Source of the DNA: Desmodesmus armatus
Lineage: Eukaryota > Chlorophyta > Chlorophyceae > Sphaeropleales > Scenedesmaceae
Direction: 5' to 3'
NCBI GenBank assembly: GCA_007449985.2
Contig: VIIQ02000222.1
Location: 1 to 64,000 of the forward strand
Length of the DNA: 64,000 nt
Position numbers and translations under genes: made by a program
The notes under the pieces: generated by a model
The model's input: the letters and a program-made list of their open reading frames with translations, nothing else
Told to the model about the DNA's origin: nothing
Databases searched by the model: none
Shown here: piece after piece, positions 54,601 through 64,000 of the stretch
Layout of the letters: each line of letters starts with the position of its first letter
Numbering within the stretch: the stretch's first letter is position 1

Positions 54601-57600
54601 TCGCAGGTGGGTGTGACGTGTGCTCTCATGGTCTGGTGTTGCTCAGCGAGGTGCCTGCAGTAGGGCCAGGTGCAGCGATGTAGCGCACTTCATCACGTAG
54701 TACTCTGCATTGTGCAATACTGTGTTGGTAGTGTGCTGGTAATGTTGCTTTGTTAGTGGCAGCGCTGGCAGGCTGTAAACAGCTTCTGTCTGACCTTGCC
54801 GCCACCTGGCGTCTCAGGGTCCTTCCTCTCATGCAGCTTGCCTGCGCCTCCTGTGCCATGGTGTACTGTCTTGACCCCGCGTGTGCATCGTGCGTCACGT
54901 TGCCTGCTCTGTTGCCCCCACCAGGCCCAGGCCAAGCTGTTGGTTGAGCGCAACACTGTCCAGAGCCTGTCAGCCCACTACGAGGACCTGAAGGCAGCCC
55001 AGGCCCACCTCACCAACAGCTACAGCCAGCAGCAGGCCACCATCACGCGACTGAGGGAGGACCTCGACAGGGTGAGGGGCCAGAGAGAGACTTTTCAGTT
55101 GGCCAATCACCATGTCAGTATTTGGTGGTGTTGAAGAATGCTCACCAAGCATCTGCAGCTGATAAGCTGCATCGTGTGTGTCATCAGTGGCTGCTCTGGG
55201 GCAGGCAACTTCATACTTCATTCCAGCGCGGGGCCAGGATCCCTTGCCGGTCAAACTGAATCTTGGCTATCTGCACATCTGCACAACCAGCATTGCGAAC
55301 TGGCACAACTCAATCAACTCAGAGTTGTGGTGATGTGCGAATGCATGCTTTCTTGCCGCCTTGCCGCCCGCAGGCCACCCAGCAGTGCGCCAAGCTGCAG
55401 GGCATGTGTGACGCCGCACGGCAAGACAAGACAGTGGCGCAGACACAGCTGCAGGTACTGTTTGTTTTATTGGGGGGGGGTGCATGCGGATGGGTAGGCT
55501 CACTTTCACCCTGCGGGTTTCAGCACGACCCGTCCTCAGCTGTGTGGCCCATACCTCGAGTACAGAGGCATATATGCTTGTGCAGCCAGCTTGAAGCTGC
55601 CATGACTCACCAAAGTACGTACGCTGCTGCCGTCAGCAGGGAGAGAATCACACCAACACCACACTACAGAGAGCACATGCAGCCCCCTGTTCTGTCAGTT
55701 CAGCCGTGTTTGACCATCAGCCTGTGCTGGCTGCACTGTTGCACCATCAGGTGGAGAGGGCTGGGCGGCAGGAGCTGGACGCGCAGGTGCGCAAGGTGCA
55801 GGAGGATGCACGCGCAGCTCAGATGGCGCTGGTGTCGCAGAACGGCCTGCTGGAGGGTCAGTGCAGGGCTGCCACGGAGCGCATCAAGCAACTCGAGGTG
55901 AGGCGGACATTGAGGACATGGCTGGGCCACATGTTTCTCGCTGAATTGAGCATATGTCGCGAGCACAGTTTCCACGCAGATATATCTGCGTCAAGGGTGC
56001 TGTTGCGGGACTCTCCTGGTGCAAGGCTCTGCATTGGGAGGGCGCTGCGACCACACTTGTGCAACCTGCTGAGCTCCCCCTGCCGTGCTTATTGTGCTTG
56101 GCGGCATCTGTCCTGTACTGCACGAACGTTTATTGGGACACACGCCAGCTTTCAACCCCGCACCTCTATGTACTTGTTAATACGGCGCTGTCACAGTGGG
56201 ATGGATATGGCTGCTGCATCGCCACCTTGTGTCGTGCCTGCAGGGTGAGGTTGCTGGCCTGCAGACAACCACAGCAAGGGAGCAGGCTGCTGCGCAGAAT
56301 GCCACTGGCCGCTTGGCAGTTTTGGAGGCATCCATCGCCGAGCAGCAGGTGGGGTGGCACAAGGAACTGCACAGGCGCTTGAGGGGAGGCTGGTAGCAGG
56401 GGTGTGGCTGGCAAAGGTCTGGTGGTAGGACCCACTGCCCTGCACTTGATTGTCAACGCAGGCACGGGCTGTACATATGGCAGCTGTAAGTCTAGCCAGA
56501 CGTCACTTCTGGAGGCGGTTGAGGATGCTGAGTGGGAGAGACTGTGTTGTAACAGGATGTGTTGTAACACATGAGGTTAACCCAGCATGCACATACAGTG
56601 TCATGACGACGCTGATGATGGTGTGTGTTACCAACCGCACTCTCTACGTCCGGTATCCCGTTTGCTGCCCTGCAGGCCAAGGTAGGGGAGGCCAATGCCA
56701 AGTTGGAGGCTGCCACTCAAGCCCAGCAGCAGCTGCAAGCGCAGCTGGAGCAGAGCCAGCAGCAGCTGGAGGCTGCAAAGGCGCAGGTGGAGCAGCTGCA
56801 GCAGCAGCTGCAGAAGGAGCATGACGACAAGGTGCGGTGCTGTTGCACTGCTAAGGCACGTGATGTCTTGCACCAGGTCCTCAAGGTCTTGTCTTGGTCC
56901 TCAAGGTCTGATGGACTGAAGTTGATGGCATCAAGCTTGTTGCCGGCGGGTTGTCATTCTCTCAGGCAGTCGCCTGCAAGGTACATGTAGCACTTCCAGG
57001 GTCACCATCATGTGGATGGCCACTGGCGCATGTACCATGGACTCAGCCTCTCTTCTATTTTGATAAACACCACATTCAACACTCTCACGCAGTGTTGTTG
57101 CTGTGATTACTGCAGGCTGCTCGTGCAAGTGCCTCTGCTGCCGAGAAGAAGATCCAGCAGCAGCAGCGCGAGATCGAGGCCCTCAAGCAGAAGGCCGACC
57201 GCCTGGACGACGCCCTCAAGGAGTCCGAAAAGCGTGCAGTGGACTTTGATGCATCTCGCAAGGAGCTGCGTGAGTCGGTCGACGCGCTCAAGAAGACACA
57301 CGATCTCGTCGCTGAGGAGAAGCGGGAGGCGGAGCGGCGGCTGGCAACGGCACACGAGACCATGCAGGTCCTTGAGACACAGCTGCAGGAGAAGGAGACT
57401 GCGCTGGAGGCTGCAATCAGGGTGAGCTACCTGACTTGTGGCTAGTTGTTGCTGTCAGTAGTCTCTTACCATCGCCTGTTGAAAGCCAGTCATCAGGATC
57501 GCTATACGGGGCCAGGTGGATTGGGTCTGGAGACAACAGGGTAGGTTCGTATCTGTGGCATACAGAGCAGACGGCAGGTCACAGCAACATCCAGCACGCC

Positions 57601-60600
57601 TGTGCCCGACAGCGATACTGGCTTACACCTCAAGGTCTGTACTGCATTGCTGCTGTGGGTGCCTGCAGGAGCGTGCTGAGCTGGAGCAGACGCTGCAGGA
57701 GGAGCGCGCCAACAACAGCGCCGAGAAGCAGCGCCTGCAGGGCGCGGCAGTGTCGGCAGAGCAGATGGCGCACAACCACGCTGCACAGGTAGGCAGGGCG
57801 TTGCTGATGTTGGTTGGGGCTTCTCAGGCTGCAGCATCAGCCCATCTGCTGTGTATGGCCCTTGCAGCTGGGGCAGACCTGGGGTGAATCAGCGCAAATC
57901 GGTGTGAAGCAGCGACATGTTGCTTGGCAGGCAGACACCACTCAGCTGCGCGTGTTGCAAATCTGGACCAGCATTTGATGCTCTGTTGTTGCCGGTTGCT
58001 GTTTGAACGCCTTGGTGACGTATCGCTGCATCGGCGTCACCCAAAAGTGGTGTGTCTGTGTTGTGAGGAACTGCACAACATCAAACCAGAGCGCTGGCAC
58101 ATAACTAAATGTGTGCCGGGCTTGACGTGTTTATGTGTTGGCCGTCATTGCAGCTGGATGGTGCGCGCGCAGATGCTATCAAAGAATTATGCGCGTCGTG
58201 TTTGTGTGTGTTCCCTGTTGTTGCAGCTGGATGGTGCTCGTGCTGAGATGAAGGACCTGCGTGAGAAGTACCTCAAGGCCATGCAGGACCAGCACGCAGC
58301 ACTGGAGGCAGCAGACAAGGCGGAGCAGCGAGCGTCTGCAGCAGAGATCAAGCTCAGGGAGGAGCAGGTGCGCCTTTGAAGAAGCGAGGCAATATTGGCA
58401 GCAGGGGCGATACATCGCGTGCAGCCTCCAGCAGGGTTTTGTGACGAAACAGAGAACCGGGGTTGTAATCGTCCGGCAATGTCTGCGCAGGCGTGGAAGC
58501 TGCTCAGCACTGCTGCATCCAGTGTTGATGCTGCACGTGTGAAGTGCACACGCTCTGCGGCTTTGTGCACGTTATCATGACTGCTCCCAGCGTTCCTCTC
58601 ACCCCGCCCTTGGCTTTTGGCTGTCTGCTACACCCTCTGCCACTCAACAGGACAAGGTCGCCGCAGCAGAGGACAGCCTCACTGCTGCTCGCAAGGAGGC
58701 TGGTGAGCAAGTGGAGGCGGCCAGGAAGGGCCGTGAGAAGGCGCTGGAAGACTTGGACAAGGTGCAGAAGCAGCTCAACGACATGAACGAACGCCTGCTG
58801 CAGATGGCCAGCGGCGGGCCAGCACAAGCACACCCTGTCACTGGTGAGGGCGAGTTGTTGCCCTTTGGTTTGCGAGCTGAGCTTGGTAGATCCTGAGATG
58901 AGAGGGGCAGACATGCGCGCTGCTGTACATGTGCGTGCCTGCCGAGTTCAAGCTCTTGTTTGCATGTGGCACTGGTCCACGCCGTCTGCTTGCGTCTTTT
59001 GACCCTTTGCCTGCCGCTGGGTGCATTCACCCCAGGCTGTGCTCAGGACCTGTGAAGCGCGTTCCTTGTGCAAAAGTAATCCTGCTATAGTTGTCATGCT
59101 TTTTGGTCACACGTAGGCACAGTTATGACACACCAATGGCATTGCCTACCAGGGTTGAGCTGGCATTGAGTTTGGTCGTGTGTGTATGTGTATCTGTTTG
59201 TCTGCAGGTGAGGACCTGCTGCAGATGCTGCAGAGTGAGTTGTACAGGAGGCAGCAGGCGGAGCGGGATGCGGCCGACGCCCGCGGTGAGGCGCGCAGCA
59301 CAGAGTCCCTGCGCAGCATGCAGGCGCAGCAGATCTCCCAGCTCAACGAGACAGTTGCCAAGCTGCACCAGGAGCTGCAGCAGTACCGCAACAGCAGCGG
59401 TGACCTGGTAAGTGGGACGGTTGCAGGCAGTGTGAGTGGGCACACCGCTGAACTTTCAGCTTGCTGCTGCCAAACATAGTCACCACTTTCTTTGATCATC
59501 AACCAACGGGGATCCTTGACTGCTGTGAGGTAGGATGGGTTCGTCAGGTACAGTACGGTCAGTGACAGGTTTTGATACCTTCACAGGTCAGCCCACCAGC
59601 ATCCGCTGAGTTGTGGTCTGTTTTGTGTGCAGGAAAACCTGACAGCAGTGAGGTGACCTTGTAAGGTTCAGTACACTGACCTGGCGTCAGCTGGAGTCAC
59701 ACGTCCGCCCATCAGCATCCAATGAGTTGTGTTTGTCTTGTGTGTGCAGGCCCGGGACCTGCAGGAGCTGCAGAACAGGTTCAATGCAGCTGAGGGCGCC
59801 AACCTCATGCTGGCGCGCTCCCAGGGGGAGTCCCTGCGGCTGGCTGAGGCTGCTCGTGCTGAGGCTGCGCGCGCACGCGATGCGCTGGCGCCCGCCACGG
59901 CAGAGATCAGGTATGAAAGGCGTCGTGTCGTCTGAAGCTGTGAGACAGCGCCAACAACAACACAGGGGCAGCTTGGAGGTGTGCGTCACGTACTAAGCTG
60001 TCAGCGCACACAAACAAACCTAAAGAACAGACATGGCAGCCGGTTGCTGTCATCAATGAGCTGGGCTTGCTTGGTCCTGGAGGGATCTGCCCAATCAAGC
60101 TCCAGCATGGCTCTTTGTGGCGGCTTCACACCAGAAGTGACCACCGTCAGTCTTCTGTAGCAAACGCAGCGTCACCCTCTGAACAATCTACGCTGCGGCT
60201 TCATCATCGAAGCTACACGTTGCCGGCAGGTTGTTATTTTATGCAAAAGCAACAACTTCTCCCTGCGGCTCGCTTGCATGCTTGCTGGTTATGCGCGCAG
60301 TGAGCTGAAGCTGCAGCTGGACTTTTGCATGTGACTTGCACAAGGGCTCGAGCATCTGTTCTGTGCCCTGTGTACAATGTGGACGGTCACATCAGACGCG
60401 TCAAGACCCTTTGATCTGCCTGCTATGCTGCGTCTTGCTTGCTGGCTCTATGCGTGCAGTGAGCTGAAGCTGCAGTTGGAGTTTGCCAAGAAGCAGAAGG
60501 AGGCTGCTGACAAGCAGGCCGCACGCTTTGAGCAGCAGGCCATGTCCCTCACGAAAAAGTACCAGGCCGTCGACCTGGAGGTCTACAACTCCCTGCAGGT

Positions 60601-63600
60601 GAGCCCCGCTGAACCGCTAAGCCCGGAGGGCATTGCCAAGATGCATTGATGTTCCACCTGTGCAAGATGACGGACATACACCCATGTATCATGTCCCAAT
60701 GCTCCTTGACCTGCGCCATGCTCCCTTGCAGTGGTATCGCAGTGTGGCGACTAGAGCATCGGCCACTACACTACTGTAGTGTGTGGCCGTGTGGCCCATT
60801 GTTCCTTGACCTGCGCCTTGCTTACCTGCAGTGGTCTTGCACTGTGGTGGCTAGAGCATTGACCATCACACTGCTGTAATATGTGGATGCTTAACACGCT
60901 CTGTGCTGTGTACTTCTGTGTTGGTGTCCTGCAGGCTGAGCATGCGGCCCTGCAGCAGCAGCTGGCTGACAAGGAGCAGCAGCTTGCAACACTGCAGCAG
61001 CAGGCGGCTGCACAGCAGCAGCAGTCGCAGAGCCTGCAGCATGGTGCACAGGTGAAGTACAACAGGGCGGTACAGCAGCTGGAGGCTGCTGTGAAGGAGC
61101 ATGTGGACCAGATGGAGCGCCTCAAGGTAGTCGGCCCGGGGGGGGGGGGGATGGACATCAGCTATAGGCCTGGCTGCGAGTGTTGAGCTGGTGCCCCATT
61201 TGTGTGGTTTTTTCCTGTGGGTGGGTGGGGGGTGGGTTGGTGGGTGTGCATGTGGACCAAATGGAGCGCCTCAAGGTGGGGTGTGGGAACCCGTGTGTTC
61301 GTCAGCCCTAGGCCAGGCTGCCAGTGTGTTGAGATGGTGTTGGAAGTGTGGGTGTGGGTAGTGGGCGGGTGTGGGGGGATGTGTGTGCATGCGTCCGTGC
61401 GTGTGCGCGCGCACACCCTGTGCGGCATAGGCAAGTCTGATGGCGTCCTAGGTCTTGCCCCGCCTGTGAGTGAGTGTCTGCAGTGAACCAGCTGCATTAA
61501 TGCCTGGCGCACCAGTATGCCCTTAGTAAAGGGGTGAAGTGCTGCACTGCACTGTGTGCTGTCGTCATGAGGAATTCCAAAATACATATGGCCTGTGTTG
61601 ATGCTTAACATCTGAAAAGGCGCGCATAGGCAAGGTGCATAGGCAAGGCGCACAGCAGCATGTACCACGGTCGATTCACAAGCAGTCTTTGGGCTAAGGC
61701 GTACAGTTGCTATGCATCGCGCCCCTACTGGTGTTCCTGTGTGAATTTGAATCCACCCTCCGTCCACCTTTTCACCCATGTGCTGTGCTCGCTGCCCTTC
61801 TGTGCTGCACCCTCAGTCCGAGCATGCAGAGGCGCTAAAAAGCAAGCAAGAAGAGACGGACAAGGCCAGGAAGGCCGGCCTCAGCCAGCAAAAGGGCCGC
61901 AAGCAGCAGCAGGAGAGGGCTGACAGGCTGCAGGCTGAGTTGGAGGAGGCTCAGCAGCAGATCACCGCCCTGCAGACGACCAGCGCTGCAGGGGCGCGGG
62001 ATACAACGGACCAGCTCACGCAAGTGCGGAAGAACCTGCTGGCCAGCAAGAAGAAATCCGAGGGGCTTGAAAAGGTGTGCTGACTGCTGGGTGGTGCGGC
62101 AGGTGCTGATTGTGACTGCTGCCACGTGCATGCACCGTGCTTGCGCATTATGCATGCATGCTGAGTGCCTCACTAGTCCCTGGTCCGCTACCCAGTAACT
62201 GTGCGCATGCGGTGGCCAATGCCGACGCCGCTGCTGGATAATCATGCTGCTGCCTGCATGACATTGAATCGACGCCGATTGGATCAGGTTCATCGTGGAA
62301 TGCATCCTCACTCGTCCGCATCGCAGTTGCATGTCTTGGCATGCAGCATGGCGTGTTGCTGTACATTCCATCACAGTATGGCTCCTCACCCATCATTTGG
62401 CTGTGCATCCGCCGGCACGTCTGCTGTGCTGTGTTGGCAGGAGATTGCAGAGCTGAAGTCTCAGCTTGAGCAAGCCCAGGCAGCAGCACAGCAGCAGGCA
62501 GAGCAGCACCAGGCAGCACTAACTGATGCCAAGGCGCCCTTGGCTCAGCTGCGCAAGGAGCTAAATGCAGTCAAGCAGGAGCGGCACAAGCTACAGGCAC
62601 AGCTAGTGCAGCTGCAGGGCGGCAGTGAGAAGTCAGCGCAGCTGCAGGAAAGCCTGGATCAGGCCCTTCAGCAGTGTTCGACCCTGCTCAGTGAGAACAG
62701 CAAGCTGAAGAAGGAGTGTGCGGCACTCAAGAGCCAGCTGCAGCAGGTACAGCAGCAGCTGCAGGCACGCAGTGCTGCCGGTGCTGGCGCTGGTGCTGCG
62801 GCGGCTGGTGAGCGGCAGCAGCAGCAGCAGCTGGCGGCGGCAGCTGCACACGTGCCTGGAGGTGCAGCCACGACGCAGCTGCGGCCGAGTGCGCCTGAGT
62901 TTGCTCCCACTGGTGCAGCACAGCAGCAGCTCCCTGGGTCAAGGGCGGCAGCTGTCAAGCGCAAGTCGCCCTCAGACACTGATGCAGGGGAAGCTGGCCA
63001 GGCAGCAGCAGCAGCAGCAATAGATGATGGCGGTGGTGTGCAGCAGCAGACTGAGGGTGCAGAGCAGCCAGCCACCAAGCGGGCTCGGAGGCAGCAGCAG
63101 CAGCAGACAGAGGCACATATGCAGGATGCTCAGCAACAGCAGCAGCAGCAGCAGGAGGAAGCAGAGGGAGTTGCCCTTGCTGCTGCTGCTGCAGCTGGTG
63201 GTGGCGGTGACCAGGCAATGGCAAGGGACGCATCGCTGCCAGAAGCAGTGCCAGAGCAGCAGCAGGAGGAGGTGAGGTGCAGCAATGGATTGAATGCAGC
63301 CACACCACTGAGCAGCCCCAGCCACATTTACAAGTGTGCAATGACCCAGGAATGCAATGACTGCTGCACCTACCCTGGCATTACCAGCGGCTGTGTTGCA
63401 CTGCTCAATGCTGTCTCAAGTATGCTGTTGGAGGTGTGGTAGACACCAAGGTAGCAGCTGGCCCATCAGCAGCATGTCAGAAGGCCTCCAACAGGTGTAC
63501 CCTGGTCCTGAATCACATGCACCATCTTATCCTTCCACTCAACTTCTGTGCTGCAGTAGGGCAGTCAGTCAGTAAGCAAGTCAGTAAGTAGGTCAATCGG

Positions 63601-64000
63601 AATTTTTTTTCGTATGTCAAGGCTCTGAGGGGCGTGCTGTTTTGCACTGCACCTGAACCCTTCCGCATGTGTGCATGTCTGTGTGATGTACGCATGTCTG
63701 TGTGTCTGTTGCTGCAGCCTGTCATTGTGATCAGTGATGAGGAAGAAGATGAGCCGCCAGCAGACACTGACACAGCAGCAGCTGCAGCGGCGGCGGCGAC
63801 GGCTGCGGCGGCGGCAGCAGCAGCGGCAGCGGCGGTTGCGTCTGAGGAGATGGGGGAGCTTGTTGGGTTTGAGGAAGGTGACGAGTCAAATCTCGACGCA
63901 CAGCAGCAGCAGCAGCAGCAGCAAAGTGACCAGGAGGAGGAGGAGCTGGGCACTGAGCAGGTGGAGCAGCAGTCGGAGGGTGGGGACACCGACGACATGC
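48699..64000 (+). CDS. nuclear-pore basket coiled-coil protein, Tpr/NUA/Mlp-like (3' end outside window)
   Basis: Thirty in-phase exons give at least 1,860 residues: 48699-48779, 48865-48903, 49041-49136, 49437-49730, 50144-50347, 50689-50792, 51072-51162, 51505-51604, 51841-52037, 52288-52359, 52633-52758, 53245-53469, 53860-54012, 54265-54606, 54925-55071, 55374-55454, 55751-55897, 56244-56348, 56676-56831, 57116-57421, 57669-57788, 58227-58367, 58651-58843, 59208-59407, 59750-59910, 60460-60598, 60935-61126, 61817-62074, 62441-63271 and 63718 onward. The first 1,600 residues are heptad-type coiled coil (QELEGQLASV, RQELDAQVRKV, AEHAALQQQLADKEQQL), broken by an Ala/Gly/Pro stretch in exon 9. 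The last quarter is Gln/Ala-rich with basic clusters (VKRKSP, TKRARR) and ends acidic. Long coil, basic nuclear signals and acidic tail match Tpr (about 2,360 residues) and plant NUA (about 2,090), which anchor at the nuclear basket in mRNA export and SUMO homeostasis. Golgins or centrosomal coils remain possible. Confidence 0.68.
51261..51380 (+). repeat. 40-bp tandem repeat, three units, in a Tpr-like intron
   Basis: Units at 51261-51300, 51301-51340 and 51341-51380, each holding ACAGCAGCTGAC then ATGGCG then AATGCTTGCTGCAT. Differences are few. It lies between exons ending 51162 and starting 51505. Confidence 0.9.
54429..54478. repeat. 23-bp perfect inverted repeat with 4-nt loop inside a coding exon
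   Basis: Arms 54429-54451 and 54456-54478 are exact reverse complements around the loop GCCA. They encode LGAAQQQGHLLLCRTQQ in the middle of an otherwise normal coiled coil of the Tpr-like gene. Confidence 0.93.
58147..61290 (+). repeat. decoy copies of four exon edges in Tpr-like introns
   Basis: Four introns hold partial copies of the adjoining exon edge. (1) TTGCAGCTGGATGGTGC at 58148-58164 copies the start at 58227. (2) 59585-59640 copies the acceptor region ahead of 59750. (3) GCGCAGTGAGCTGAAGCTG near 60294-60312 copies the start at 60460. (4) ATGTGGACCAAATGGAGCG near 61250, with CTCAAGGTG, copies the end at 61126. Details are in the findings. Confidence 0.8.
63721..63753 (+). other. 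SUMO-interaction-motif-like segment in the Tpr-like protein
   Basis: Codes for VIVISDEEEDE: four aliphatic residues, then Ser and six acidic residues or similar, the classic layout of a SUMO-interacting motif. It stands at the start of an exon, directly after a phase-0 intron. Confidence 0.6.

Noticed and set aside
1..64000. CRISPR arrays, bacterial operons, transposase or reverse transcriptase genes
   Set aside because: None seen. Intron-rich eukaryotic genes throughout; no catalytic motif of a transposase or reverse transcriptase in any frame I read.

Overview
The window looks like nuclear DNA of a chlorophyte green alga. Genes are split into many short exons with GT-AG introns, acceptors are often preceded by CTG/TGCAG-rich tracts, candidate polyadenylation signals are of the algal TGTAA type, and coding and non-coding DNA are both rich in GCA/CTG triplets. 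The gene set fits: a TDY-type MAP kinase, a serine incorporator, an expansin-like secreted wall protein, an SGNH hydrolase and a long coiled-coil nuclear-pore protein. I cannot place the species; a chlorophycean is my best guess. All identities come from reading motifs, not from searches.

Layout. 1-6520 (+): 3' part of a Tim17/22/23-fold membrane protein gene resembling complex I assembly factor TIMMDC1, with introns full of poly-C/poly-G runs and broken exon copies. 7247-9267 (+): Nudix hydrolase of the diphosphoinositol-polyphosphate type. 9268-15195: no convincing gene, but palindromes and an inverted scrap of a Nudix exon. 15196-17064 (-) and 18498-20296 (-): two F-box/LRR genes, the second with an apparent one-base frameshift. 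20401-20724 (-): an unrecognised small reading frame. 20769-23683 (+): serine incorporator, 6 exons. 24466-27829 (+): ERK7/8-like MAP kinase, 10 exons. 29048-33389 (+): expansin-like protein, 8 exons. 35183-37107 (+): third F-box/LRR gene. 38956-41116 (+): fourth, decayed F-box/LRR copy, part of a roughly 3-kb tandem duplication. 43013-46142 (+): SGNH/GDSL hydrolase, 7 exons. 48699-64000 (+): at least 30 exons and 1,860 codons of a Tpr/NUA/Mlp-like nuclear basket protein, running off the right edge.

The genes do not form a pathway; they are ordinary, separately transcribed nuclear genes. What ties the window together is how it has been rearranged. Introns next to real splice sites repeatedly hold partial copies of the neighbouring exon edge, often with the splice site still attached, and several plus-strand genes have G-runs just after donors and C-runs just before acceptors. 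I regard this exon-edge duplication pattern as the most interesting signal. The F-box/LRR family, with one intact pair and two damaged members, shows the same turnover at gene scale.
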